Source: Calliopsis andreniformis (Eukaryota > Arthropoda > Insecta > Hymenoptera > Andrenidae). Taken from it: a stretch of 64,000 nt of DNA. Positions 40,808-51,603 of the stretch are shown here, piece after piece; position 1 is the stretch's first letter, and each line of letters opens with the position of its first letter. The notes under the pieces were generated by a model that saw only the letters and a program-made list of their open reading frames with translations, was not told where the DNA came from and ran no database searches. Position numbers and translations under genes: made by a program. The DNA lies in assembly GCF_051401765.1 (NCBI RefSeq), contig NW_027480548.1, positions 1,054,001 through 1,118,000 of the forward strand, written 5' to 3'.

Positions 40808-40843
40808 GTTTCAAGAAACAGCCCAATTCATACTGAATTATGA

Positions 40844-41509
40844 TTACAAAGATTCAACGTTTAAATTTACTATCAACCGTTTGTAGAAATTGTAGGCACA
40901 ATTGTCACAATTGGCACAATACGGAGCGAGATAAACTCCTCGCCCTTCCATAGCTCGATTGTGACGTTGCATTCCTTCCAGTTGGCCTTCCGTAGCCTTT
41001 TTATCATTTATCGCCTTAGCTACCTCCGCTGCCCCACAAACTAGTGAGCCCAGAACACGTAACAATGATAAAATAGGTAAAATACAACCACGTCTTGCAA
41101 CTGGAAGTATCCGCTTTCTTTTTGCTCCAGTCTTATTTTTGCACTTATTTCTTGTTTTCATTCCCATTCCAAGTTTCGTTTTAGTTTTCATAGCAGCCCA
41201 AAGTGTTGCAGCTGCAGCTTTTTCACTCAGGGTCAAATCTTTTGCAGTGATACGTTTTTGCGCTTTGTCAGCGAGTATATCGTCAGCTCTATGTCTCTCA
41301 CCTAGATTGTTACTATGCGAATATGCAATATCGTGCTCACGACATGCAGCATCCAAGGGATTGATGCCTGAATCAGCTCTTGATAATCGCTTCGAAAGAT
41401 GAGTTCCTGGGCCACAAAATTGATATCCAGGCATATGCAACTCAATGGGAAGAGCGTTTATTGCTTGATTCAAAAACCCACTACCAGCTTTTACTTTTGC
41501 CGAAGACAT
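40844..41509 (-). CDS. PLA2-like / basic core (pX-like) protein of Polinton
   Basis: An intact 221-codon frame. The N-terminal half has a phospholipase A2-type calcium loop, 'YQFCGPGTHL' (about 29-38), and the active-site pattern D-x4-REHD-x-AY ('DAACREHDIAYS', about 53-64), as in the parvovirus-type PLA2 family. A lysine/arginine-rich middle (about 107-142) is followed by a hydrophobic small-residue segment ('LRVLGSLVCGAAEVAKAIND'). This tail resembles the adenovirus pX-like tails fused to PLA2 in adintoviruses and Polintons. In such particles the enzyme is thought to help membrane passage and the basic part to bind DNA. It overlaps the next gene by about 19 bp. It is the only long Polinton gene here without an obvious lesion. 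Confidence 0.82.
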   Translation of the reverse strand: MSSAKVKAGSGFLNQAINALPIELHMPGYQFCGPGTHLSKRLSRADSGINPLDAACREHDIAYSHSNNLGERHRADDILADKAQKRITAKDLTLSEKAAAATLWAAMKTKTKLGMGMKTRNKCKNKTGAKRKRILPVARRGCILPILSLLRVLGSLVCGAAEVAKAINDKKATEGQLEGMQRHNRAMEGRGVYLAPYCANCDNCAYNFYKRLIVNLNVESL

Positions 41510-41757
41510 TCACTACAGCTTTTAATCAGTGGTTCTGGACCATCAATATGTGTTTGCTGCCAAGGACGATTGTAGTGTTCCAAACACCGGCGATATTCTT
41601 GAGCCTCCTTATCAGCTTTTATATATTCCGGAAGCTTATCCCACAAATTGTCAATATATGTATCAAACTTGTGCAATAAAATATTCTTTGGTATATATTT
41701 CAACTGTTCAGAGGTTAAATCATGAATGTTGATGTCATCTGATACGATGGGAAACAT
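41491..41757 (-). CDS. Small conserved Polinton protein, function unknown
   Basis: 88 codons from the ATG at 41757; the open frame extends upstream to 41856 without a better start. It begins 'MFPIVSDDINIHDLTSEQL' and ends with a cysteine pair ('SCSECLRQK'). It is hydrophilic, with no membrane segment or catalytic motif I recognise. Its stop overlaps the start of the PLA2-like gene, so both were probably in one transcript. I recall similar small proteins in hymenopteran Mavericks, but no function. The gap to the ATPase gene (about 80 bp) would hold the divergent promoter. Confidence 0.55.
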   Translation of the reverse strand: MFPIVSDDINIHDLTSEQLKYIPKNILLHKFDTYIDNLWDKLPEYIKADKEAQEYRRCLEHYNRPWQQTHIDGPEPLIKSCSECLRQK

Positions 41758-41838
41758 TTCGACTAGTGAACAAATCTTAATTTGGTGAATGTATATATAA
41801 GAGCGCCATGGATGCGTATGTTTCAGAATCTTGAAAAC

Positions 41839-42511
41839 ATGCGGTTCGTGAGACAATCAATGATTATACGTGTAAAAAATTTCGACAATAGAATTCAAAT
41901 AACTGGCAACAACATGGGATACAGACATGGTAATATGCTACCAAACACTATACGTGGAATTATTTGTGGTCCATCCAATTGTGGGAAGACCAACGTGTTA
42001 ATAAGTTTATTAGAAAGCCCTTATGGTGTACTATTTGAGAATGTCTACGTGTATTCAAAGTCCCTGCAGCAGCCGAAATATCATTATTTGGAGAATTTAT
42101 TGGCATCAATAGATGAAATTGGTTATATTAAATTTTCAAACAATTGCGATGTTATTTCGCCACAATAATCGCTTCCAAATTCAATTTTCATTTTTGATGA
42201 CTTAGCATGTGACAAACAAGATACGATTAGAGAGTATTTTTCAATGGGGAGACATTCAAAGGTAGACTGTTTCTATCCCTGTCAAACGCAATAAAAAATT
42301 CCCAAACATCTTATACGCGATAGTGCGAATCTGTTGATTCTGTTTAAACAGGATGGTACATAATTAAAACATGTCTTTTGATGATTTCAAAACATTGTGT
42401 CGTAGTTGTTGGCAACACAAGTATGGGTTTGTTGTGATCGATAAGGATAGCTCGATGTCTAATGAACTTTCGTGTTACAGGAGAGGATTTAATGAATTTG
42501 CAATAGCATAA
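41839..42511 (+). pseudogene. Polinton packaging ATPase (FtsK/HerA, A32-type)
   Basis: From the ATG at 41839 the frame shows a Walker A loop, 'GPSNCGKT', and after an in-frame TAA (42166-42168) a Walker B strand, 'SIFIFDDL'. Two more in-frame TAA stops occur at 42292-42294 and 42361-42363, followed by a frameshift near 42378. The C-terminal end ('CWQHKYGFVVIDKD') reads to a TAA at 42509-42511 that overlaps the next ATG (TAATG). The enzyme would pump DNA into preformed capsids. Both nucleotide motifs are intact, but three stops make it non-functional. Confidence 0.88.
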
Positions 42512-43368
42512 TGGAATCAATTGTTAATTGTCGCGCGGTGCGAGAAGAACGTTTCTGTTCAAACAATGATTGATGGACCAGATATGAAGGACCGTGAGAG
42601 AATTGCAAAGGAAGATGCTAACGCAAGTGAATCTATTCGCAAAAAATATCGAGTTTTGAAAACAGGCAAGATGGATGAAGATGCTGCATTGAACAGATAT
42701 TTTGAACCACTTGTCGACCCCTTAAAACCGATTGCGGAAAATACTTATACAATGGAAGCTGATGAACAGATTGTGAAAAATGTCTCTGCAATGGACGCTG
42801 ATGAATCATTGTTATCAAGTTCAAATACTAATTTGAATGATACAATAACACCTGTACAATTAAAAGTGAATAATATAAAACGGAAACATTCATCGGATAA
42901 ATCATTCATGACCTCTACACCAATTCAATCGAAACGAAAAAATGTTATACGAACCAAGTCATCGATTTCTTCTATATCAGTGGATCTGGTGGTGCAATCG
43001 TCGACTATCGATGAGGATGATGTTTTTGAAACTACTAATGGATCGATTCTAACATCTGCTAGACAGCAACTACAGACATCCGAAGGTCAAGAAACACTTC
43101 ATAGCTACCTTGGCCCATTAGGTATCAAATACATAGGTGCACAAAAATTCAATATAGACAAGGACGATAATATATTTATAGATGATGTCAAATACATTGA
43201 AACACCAGGTTTATATGAATTAATTTTTATCAGAATTCCTGACGATGCAGTGTACACTGATACTAATAAACAAAAATACAACAGCAAATTGATGGTAACC
43301 AATGCACACAAGCGTGATCTTAACTCTCAAAGCCCCATGGCGTAACAAAAGATTCAAATATAAACATA
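42511..43368 (+). pseudogene. Polinton gene of unknown function, 5' part
   Basis: Starts at ATG 42511, overlapping the ATPase stop. It shifts frame near 42545 and is then open from about 42551 to 43345. The product is hydrophilic, with K/R-rich and S/T-rich middle parts ('NIKRKHSSDKSFMTSTP') and a conserved-looking stretch, 'ETPGLYELIFIRIPDDAVY'. A second frameshift near 43330 leads to 'RNKRFKYKH', where the TIR element at 43369 interrupts the gene. The 3' part is at 45903-46177. I recall this protein from hymenopteran Mavericks without a known role; the gene position suggests a virion or DNA-associated protein. Confidence 0.65.
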
Positions 43369-44347
43369 CAGGGAGTAACAAAAATGTTACAGTTACTCGA
43401 AATAGCAGATTCAGGGGGTGATTTGAAACAACATTTTCCTTAGCGAAAATATAAGATGAGGCTTCGTTAATGAGTTATTAACGAAAAACACCGGCCAATG
43501 AGAGCACGAATTTGCCACCCGAGCGACCGCGGTAGCGTTGGGTACGCGCTGGTCGTTACGATTGTACTCCGAACAAGAAAGTCGGCATGCGTCGAAGGAA
43601 ATAGCATTAGTATGAAAATATTTGCATAACGCATAAACGAAAAAGCAATGCAACAAAAAAAATGAACGGAGAATTGGAGAATTAACGTTGAAGACAAAAA
43701 GGTTGAAAGTAGTCTGCGTTAGATTTAAAACGTAATAATCACTAATGAATTAAATACAATTCATCTGTAATTTGTAAATCTATGTCACTGGGTCACTGTA
43801 CCGACCCTGGTCATCGACCGTCGAAATAGTTTGTGGTTGGGTAGAATTTTTCCAAAGAAGCTCCTTGTACCCCCACGTAGTTTAAGCACCTCAGACCTTC
43901 CTTGTTCGGACACTCCGAGGTCACGTCTCCTTCGAAACCAGAGCAATAAAGCCATAAATTACCTAATGCGTGCCCCTGACCTCTGCAAAGGCGGTTAGAC
44001 TGGTCCTAACAGCGACAACTGGACACATGGTGCCCACAATTTTTTTCTTATTCTTCGGGGACGAAAAAGAGTTCCTCTTCTTCGCGGACCCTTTTGGACC
44101 GATGCACGATGTGTCTGTTTTCTGTCTCGAAGCATTGGATACGTAGTCAGTAAAAGAATGGAGTGAGCACTTTTGTAAAACTGCTTGTTGGTACTCGTTG
44201 TGCACTTCTGCAAAGCACATGTTTTCTTGACAGATACTGATTTTTCTCTCTCTCAACCATGGGGTCGCAGTGAAAGTTAACTAATAATAGAACGATGGAA
44301 AACTATGTGAGGGTGGAGGGAGCTTCTTTGATAAAATTCTACCCTAG

Positions 44348-45387
44348 TGTAACGGATCGTGTGTCGTACATAAAACGTTCACGGATAGAGCGGCTTACCC
44401 GTGAACAAGGGGGTAGGATTCGTGTGGCGCGCGGTTAAGAAATGAGTTCCATAGACTATGATTTCTCTTTTGAAATATAACAAGAAACTATTTATTAGCT
44501 AAATGTTCTACAATAATAGGTTTCTTAACTTTATTCTTATAATGGTACTACCTTTAGTCCTCTGCGTAGTAGATTCTTATCACTATGCAATGAATGCTTA
44601 TCACTAGATTTTAATAGAAATAAAATACTAATTAATCTTAATTTGAGCAGGTGGCAGTGATAGAATGCGTCAAGGAAAGACTAAGGAGCTAGTTGAAGCT
44701 GTCTCAGTCGGTAATGGAGAAGCTAATCAAAACTGCTTCAATTTAGAGGATCAAGGAGCTAGTTAAAGCTGCTTTAGTGAGGTTCGGAGTTTTGGGGAGG
44801 ACTAGGGTTTTTAACACTTATTATTTTAACACTGATTAAATTTTAGCACTTAGTAATTTCGAAGAAGGCTCTCCGCTGGGGCTGGCGCTGCCCTATTTAT
44901 ACAGGGAAATTGCCTCCCTCTTTTGGGCCCAATGACTGACCTCGGTGTAGGGGTAGCGTCGTGTTGCACTTGCGCGTGTAGGAGTCATCGCAGGATATGC
45001 GTCCTCTATTGGTTCCGGGTTTTCAGCGCATGCATCTGGTGGTGTTTGCGCCGGCGTACAGAGAGCGTTGTTTGTTGATTGGCTTGTACTGTCATCATTC
45101 GGTCGTCATCCTGTCGTCAGCGTGTGTTCCATCGCATGCCATAGGATGTCGCCCTGATGACGTACCGATCCCGTGCGCACGCGCGCCGCGTGTCACTGGC
45201 GCGAGGATTCGATTGAGGATTCGATTGAGGATTTGATTGAGGATTCGATTGAGGATTCGAGGTTAGGGTTTTTCTTCCACTGCCACTGTTCGAATTTTGA
45301 TTATCGCTTATTATTTATTAATTATTAAGAGGAAATGTCTTGCGACACTGGACTTCCTCACAAATGAGGTCGCGACTGGTTGTTACA
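44348..45387. mobile_element. Solo LTR with CTAG target duplication
   Basis: A 1040-bp block beginning 'tgtaacggatcg' and ending 'ggttgttaca', flanked on both sides by CTAG (44344-44347 and 45388-45391). TG...CA ends with a 4-bp duplication and no internal coding region fit a solo LTR, probably Gypsy-like; the superfamily is inferred only from the duplication length. It contains a TATA-like 'tatttata' near 44892, two partial repeats of 'aaggagctagtt' (44690-44770) and a 12-bp minisatellite. It sits in the right arm of the surrounding TIR element. Confidence 0.8.
45203..45262 (+). repeat. 12-bp minisatellite (GAGGATTCGATT)n inside the solo LTR
   Basis: About five tandem units, one with T for C. 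The unit contains GATTGAGGATT across its junction, the same 11 bases that form the core of the giant heptamer satellite at 1-32507. Confidence 0.85.
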
Positions 45388-45902
45388 CTAGCATAAACCA
45401 TTTCGACGGTCGGTGACGAGGAGCGGTACAGTAACCCTGTGACACAAGTTGACAAACTACAGGTGCAGTTTGTTCTCCCGTCCCTTTATTTTTTGTTGTA
45501 TTTCTTTTTTGTTTATACGTTATGCGAATAAGAAATTTACGTATTCGTGTCGTTGCGTTGCACGTAGTTTTCCTCGATTTTAACTAATTATTCACTTCAT
45601 GTGATAAACAGAAAAAGGACTCGGTATTATTTATTGTGTCGCTTTCAGTTTTCATACTAATGCTATTTTCTACGATGAATGACGACATTCTTGTTCGGAG
45701 TACAACCGTAGCATCTAGCGCGTGTACCCAACGCTACCGCGCTGGCTCGGACGGCAACCTCGCCCTCTCACTGGCCGGTGTTTTTCGTTAATAACTCGTT
45801 AGCGAAGCCTCATCTTACATTTTGGGTAAGGAACAAGTAGTTTCAAATCACCCCCTGAGTCACCACTTTCAAGCAACTGCAACATTTTTGTTACACTCTG
45901 TA

Positions 45903-46177
45903 TAAATCCTCCCCTACTTGCTCGTGCAATTAAGAGCCGAACAGGTAGAAGATTTGAACATACTACACCAAATGTCATAACAGTTAACAAGCATATACCA
46001 AATGCTATGGCAGTAAACAATAACCAAATCGGTTATATACTTTGGGATGATCCAAACGAATTAGTAGATCGCCTGCGTTTGTTAGAAGCATCGCGTCAAG
46101 CGGGTAAAAATTCACACGACATCGAGTTTCTATCGATTATCGAAGAACTTCGCGAAGCAGGTCTCATTATAAATTAA
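45903..46177 (+). pseudogene. Polinton gene of unknown function, 3' part
   Basis: Immediately after the TIR element an open frame resumes and runs to TAA at 46175-46177. It includes 'GYILWDDPNELVDRLRLLE' and the acidic helix-like end 'IIEELREAGLIIN'. Removing the element together with one TA brings this frame in line with the interrupted gene at 42511-43368. I infer they are one gene split by the insertion. Confidence 0.7.
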
Positions 46178-46248
46178 ACTGCAAGCTCATAATTGATTTA
46201 TTCTCAACGAAATGTTAATCAATAAGTTTGGGGTATCACTTAGAAAGT

Positions 46249-46682
46249 ATGAGACCTCACCAGTATAGTAGTATAAATGGAGTGGCATGTTTCGAAATTA
46301 TATGCTCGATAACGCGCTCTACATGATTGATTCCAACTTTGACGCAAAATACTACAAAATTCGAAATGTTACACAGCTGGAGGTCAACACAGATGCAGTC
46401 AATAAGCAGTACTTGGAACAATGCATATCAATCTTAAAGGTTCAACAGCAGGAATTTGAGAAAAAGTTGAGCACATTTCAAAGCAATGTGGTAACAATAC
46501 AGAATAATGTTCAACAAATACAGCAGGAATTTGAACAAAGATTGGCTACATTTCAGAACAATTTAATAATACTGCAAAATGATGTTCGACAAGTATTGCA
46601 TGTATTGAACCCTCATTCTCAAGAGGAAGATTATATAACAGACTACAGCAGTAACAACAATGTAAAAATCAATGAAATCTAA
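46249..46682 (+). pseudogene. Coiled-coil structural-type protein of Polinton
   Basis: The long frame runs from ATG 46287 to the TAA at 46680-46682 (131 codons). An upstream ATG at 46249 in another frame probably marks the original start, with a one-base shift near 46285. After an N-terminal stretch with 'FDAKYYKIRNVTQ' and 'TDAVNKQYLEQ' comes a long Q/E/N-rich coiled coil (about 55-110) in which a 'QQEFE' segment recurs. The 'I-R-N-V ... DAVNKQYL' pattern resembles the junction segment of phage tail fibres. A trimeric spike or fibre role is only an inference. Its stop overlaps the integrase start. Confidence 0.55.
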
Positions 46683-47610
46683 GGAAAAGCATAGCCTCGA
46701 AAACCAACAGCTTGTAAAGGAGTTGCATGCGTCAGCACGAAGAAATTTCCCCCGCAGACGTGTTATCGTACATGGATATGATGGTCTGTGGCAAGCTAAT
46801 ATGGTTGAGATGCGTCCATACTCACGATTCAATGAAGGTTATCATTACATACTCACAGTTACAGATACATTAAGCAAATATGCATGGGTTGTACCACTCA
46901 AAACAAAAAATGGTTTCGAAGTAGCCAAAGCATTTGCAAAAGTAGTTCGAGATCGATGTCCCAAAAATTTACAAACCGACCAAGAAAAGAAATTTTACAA
47001 TGCTGATGTACAGAGATTCTTAAAAAAACATAATATTAATCAGTATTCAACATATTCAGTGATGAAGGCGTCCATCGAGGAACGTTTTAATCGTACTTTA
47101 AAGCATCCTATTTGGAAACTATTTGTACTCATTGGAACATACAGATGGATCGACGCATTACCGAACCTTGTGGCTGAATACAACATACGGAAACATAGGA
47201 CTATTAGAATGCGACCATGTGGTGTTGCCCCTACAATTGCTGGTAAGCTTTTGAACACAGTATATAGCCATATAAAGATTGCTGCTTCACCGAGATTTAA
47301 GGTTGGTGTCTCTGTACGCGTCAGCAAATACAAAACCGTTTCCGACAAAGGATATACACCATATTGGACTCCTGAAGTGTTCAAGATAATCAAAGTATAG
47401 ATAACTAATCCTCTGACTTATCTGCTGCAAGATTCATGCGGAAAGCCTATTGCAGGAGGATTTTATGAGCATGAATTACAACGCGTTATCAATCCCGATG
47501 TGTATTTAGTGGAAAAAGTATTACGTAAGTAGGATGATAAAGTATATGTTAAATGGTTAAGGTTTGACAATTCACGCAATTCATGGATACATGAAAATAA
47601 TGTACTGTAA
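46672..47610 (+). pseudogene. Polinton integrase (rve family) with C-terminal chromodomain
   Basis: A frame of 313 codons from ATG 46672, interrupted by TAG at 47398-47400 and TAG at 47530-47532, ending at TAA 47608-47610. The catalytic core has the second acidic site in 'LQTDQEKKFYN' and the third in 'ASIEERFNRTLK'. At the first site the codon at 46798-46800 gives Asn ('LWQANMVEM') where family members carry the catalytic Asp. A chromodomain-like end follows the first stop ('VYVKWLRFDNSRNSW'). The enzyme would insert Polinton DNA into chromosomes, the chromodomain choosing chromatin targets. The two stops and the lost Asp make it inactive. Confidence 0.88.
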
Positions 47611-47709
47611 ACATAAAAGGATGTTTTTGCTATAACGTTAATATAAAAGATGCAAATAAATCGATTTTCGTAAAATAATTTTAATCTATTATTGTACAGC
47701 TTCTATCCT

Positions 47710-49076
47710 TTACAATTTTATTTTATAATGCCCCCAAGCTAGTGTATCATTTGAATCAGATATAAGATATCGCTTATCATCATATGGACTGAGAGCAATT
47801 TTCCATTTTGTTACAATATGTACCTTATGCAATTTAGATCTTATGAATGACTGACGACGAGTTATTTCATATGCATTGCGTAAACAATGCTTGTAATCAT
47901 CGAAATTGATCATTTTGGCAACAACATTGTTTTTGACACTTTTCAACGTTTTGACATCTTTTTTACCAAACACTTTCAAAGCATACGCATTTGCTCTGAG
48001 TCCAATGAATTCAGTCATTATTGAATCACTGTTTTCATAATTCATCGAACCAGCCCTTTCTTATTGACAAGCGGTATACCATATACATTGTCTTTTGGAT
48101 AATCGCTGGTGTGGAATCTATGGATATCGCATTTCATCATCTCATAAACATCTTCACATTGAATATAATAAATTAAACTGTCTGTGTCAGTATACATAAT
48201 TTTACATCTTCGTTGGTGTAATGGACACATATAATCGTAGTGGAATATGTTTAGAATGGCCATACCAACGTAAATTGATTTGTTGAATTTAACCATAAGT
48301 TTACGCAACTCAATTGCAATTAAATTTTCTGAAAGAATACTTCTGCTTTGAAAGTTAGGTTTTGAGATTATTGCCTGTACACCAAATCTTCCATCCCATT
48401 TTGTCAGATGTTTTACATCAAGATGATTTCGAACATTTTTCATTGTTTTACCAAATACTGCATTGTTCTTTAATTTATACAAATTTTTTTCAAAATCATT
48501 TGATGCATGTGTTCGAAATTGAGTATTGAGTTCTATATAATCGCGAAGCCATGGTGATTGATTAAATTCGAGAATGCGTTGTATCTTTGTAATGTGAAGA
48601 CCATGATGAATACACTGTTGTAAGTTGCAATAATGTATACCGTAACGCTCCTTATCGTATAATGTAGCTAATAACTTATCCTGTTTCTTACCAGGGGATT
48701 TGGCACGTGTTGGACAAAACGGTAGATCAGCATGATCATCATGTAGATGTTGTGGATATTCTATATCAACTTCAAGAATATAACCTATCGATGAATCAAT
48801 TGCAATTGAGGATACATCAAAATTTTCAACACTATCGATCCATTGAAATCCTGCATATGGTAATGGTTGACACATTGCCCATCCATATAAATTGTTTATA
48901 TCAAAGTACATGAGGTACTATGACGATTTCGATGTATCATAGGATAACATATACTTATTATTGGCTTGCGCATATCTCCCAGAACATTGACTCAAACCAC
49001 CACGTATACACCGCTCGGTAAACAAAACCATTTCGATGTCAGTGAGCAATTCAAAATTAACTTTAGTATGCTTTAA
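47710..49076 (-). pseudogene. Polinton protein-primed DNA polymerase B, C-terminal part
   Basis: The 3' portion of the polymerase gene, left of the piggyBac-like insertion. From 49072 the frame reads '[18 protein letters not shown]', meets a TAG about five codons before motif A, then continues: motif A 'DINNLYGWAM' (near 48900), motif B 'KLKNNAVFGKTMKN' (near 48470-48430) and motif C 'YTDTDS' (48194-48177). A frameshift at about 48045 leads to the C-terminal 'GLRANAYALKVFGKKD' stretch, ending at 47710. The polymerase copies the element from a terminal protein primer. Motifs are preserved, but stops and a shift show decay. Confidence 0.9.
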
Positions 49077-49948
49077 GGGGGCAGACTCCTTGTGTTTTGA
49101 GCTGTGTGCGTGCGCTCACACAAGCAAAGAAAGTCATACACGTATACGCGATGAGCGAGGGAGACAAACGGTTCCGCAAATTACGCTTTACGTCTCGATA
49201 CTTGCATAAATGAATTTTTCGCGGGTACAGAACCCACGAGTAGACTTCACTACAGGGTGCTCTGGTCCGTTTAAACTCCAATAAACACTATACGTTGAGA
49301 AAACTGTAAAATTACAAACTGTAAGCATGAAACAGACGCTGTTGTAAACTAGCAAGATGGCTGCCGAAGTGTCATTTTCGCAAATATCTCACGATTTAAT
49401 GGTTCATAGCTCATAGCACACCAGAGCACCCTTCCTTGAATTAGCACAATATCGTGGAAATGCGATTTTCCTCAATTTAACACTTCTTGAAGGCGTAAAG
49501 CGTAATTTTCGTTGTGCACCCGTTTTGACACAAAAATAGTTCAACGATTTGCCGTTAGAAGCGTTAATGGTATATCTCAATCAATTTGGTCATATTACCA
49601 TCAGCATCGATAAAAATACAGATCAGTCGGTAAATGTAATCTAGAATTTGACAGCTGAATAGCGTATTCATCGAATACACGAATCAGACGCAAGAAAGGC
49701 TTAGTTGCCAAAATGTATTGAAAGTTTCGTTACGCTGTTGCCACATATATGTATGTACATATTACAATTCTGCCCATCAGGAGAACTCGAACGAATCCAA
49801 CTCCAGCCGAGATTTTGATACTTAATAATAAGGGAACATCGCGAGGTGAAAGTCTCCGATTTTGATGAAACTTTGTAGGATTGTAGAATAGCCGAAAATA
49901 TTCGACACGTATTCTTTATTGCTTCTAATTCATCTAAAGGGTGTGAAA

Positions 49949-49971
49949 ACCACCCCCAAAGTTGGGGGTGG
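49949..49971. other. Perfect C/G-rich hairpin
   Basis: 'ccacccccaa' is followed after a 2-base loop by its exact complement 'ttgggggtgg'. It is unusual in this AT-rich element. No poly-T tract follows and no host gene is nearby, so I assign no function. Confidence 0.6.
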
Positions 49972-50889
49972 AAAACATATGTCGTATACCCGGAGGATGG
50001 CAAATTAAACACGAATTGTCGAGATATATAATTCAATACTCTTTATTACAAAAACGATGTGTTCAGTTCAGTGGTCTAATTCTTTCTGACAAAATAAGGG
50101 GGTGCAAGGACAAGGAAAAGCTTAGTGGGGAAAAGAGGGTAAAGAGAAAGTTTTGGGTCCTTGGCAGGGAGGCCGTTTTTATGATGGTATGAAGTGGTTG
50201 AAAAAAACTCTTGGGACTTGACGTTGGCCAGATGCCTACATTTCTGAAGAAAATAAGAAACGAATTCTAGGAGTATCTGACACATATTTCGTTTAATATC
50301 TCCAAAACTAATGCGTATAGCAAAATGATATAAATGGGGCGATTCTGTATTTTTGAACGACGAATCCACCTATGTAAATAGTTTTTAAAAATATCAATTT
50401 ATTTAAAAAATATATTAAAAAATAGTATATTGTCGTTGTTTTCACTGACAACATGCTGATCGATCGTTTTGCAAATTTGTATGCAAATACTATGAACCAA
50501 AACACAAAATACGGCTGAAATAGAATTTTGAATTTTTACGTTATGAACAAAATAGTAGCATTCTTAGTTAAACTGCATTTTGTGCGAAATTGGGCCCTGA
50601 AACGTGTGGTTTTACGAAAAATATATACCCCTATAATGTTTTTGTCATTATATTATGATACATGTTGTTTATTGTTTACTAAATGTATAAATTATAACAT
50701 TGCTAATGAATACTCGCAACGTCTTGCACTCGTTGCAAACAGTACGAGAGGTTCAGTGTGAGTGACTCTTGATCGATGAAAATGTAGCAAGTAAAGGTGA
50801 TTTACAAATCATTATTCTTCAATAGTTATTATTTACTATAAACAAACAATTGGAATTGTTTCAGAAGTTATAGTTTAATCCACTAATTT

Positions 50890-50969
50890 TACCAGAAAGT
50901 ACCTTAGTTGAGTGTGAATTAGGCATTCCTTCATAATCTGTAGGTGCCTAGTTCGAATCTCGTGGTAGC
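50890..50969 (+). ncRNA. tRNA-like segment (possible SINE head or tRNA-Met relic)
   Basis: The segment has a B-box-like 'gttcgaatc', an A-box-like 'cttagttgagtg', a CAT triplet in 'ttcataatc' and pairing ends 'tacca'/'tggta'. The anticodon stem pairs poorly, so a working tRNA is unlikely. A T-rich tail follows, as in tRNA-derived SINEs. Confidence 0.4.
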
Positions 50970-51603
50970 TTTTAATTCTTTTTGTTTTCAATTTTTATTT
51001 CAAATAATTCTAATTTTTGTATACTTTTTCACAGATTACAATTATACCACTTATAACATTTTTATTTTTAAATAAAAAAAAATTAAAATAATTTCGTTTG
51101 TTTATTTCTTAAAAAGTATGAATGAATGAACGAATGAATAGCATGAATTTAATGAATTATTTATTCTGTGGGATTATTTTAGATGGTATGATAGGAAACA
51201 AATGTCAGTGCGATCAAAATTAGAGTTAATTAAATATATTTGAAATGTAACACACCAGCAATCGTACTTATAACCTAATGATAATCTAACAACAACGCGA
51301 CAAAAATGGCCTTTCGCCCAATACAACGTGGTTGTTCCTCCTTCCGAGGTGTTCGGTCAACTGCCCCACGCTTTGCGTTCTTTTTGGCCTCTTGAATGGG
51401 TTTTCCAAACCTAACGACATTTCCCCATCTGGTCGAGGAAAAATGCCTTGCGCCGTTCGCTTCGCCAGGCCTGCAGTCCTTTAACGTGCGACGCGACCCA
51501 GTCGTAAATTATCATACCTAACAATAAGCTTAAAACTAAACGTGTCTAACATCCTACAATTCTATATATATAAGTTTTAGGATTTCACATATTAGTATAT
51601 ATA

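Larger units (their letters stand above)
43369..45900. mobile_element. Long-TIR (fold-back-like) DNA element with TA target duplication
   Basis: The ends are inverted copies: left starts 'cagggagtaacaaaaatg', right ends with the complement of 'cagagtgtaacaaaaatg'. Each is flanked by TA. The inverted arms extend about 500 bp inward (left 43369 to about 43870; right 45900 back to 45392, continuing at 44347-44318 once the solo LTR is removed). The arms share 'cgaccgtcgaaat' and 'gggtagaattt' stretches. The loop between (about 43870-44310) has no recognisable transposase, so the copy is non-autonomous. The TA duplication fits the Tc1/mariner type. It lies inside a Polinton gene whose reading frame lines up again across it. 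Confidence 0.85.

Noticed and set aside
44997..45236. 79-codon plus-strand open frame in the solo LTR
   Set aside because: It is arginine/proline-rich GC-biased sequence ending in the minisatellite, with no family resemblance.
38230..47610. Adenain-like cysteine protease expected in Polintons
   Set aside because: I looked for its His and Cys motifs in all Polinton gaps and saw none; it is lost or too decayed to read.
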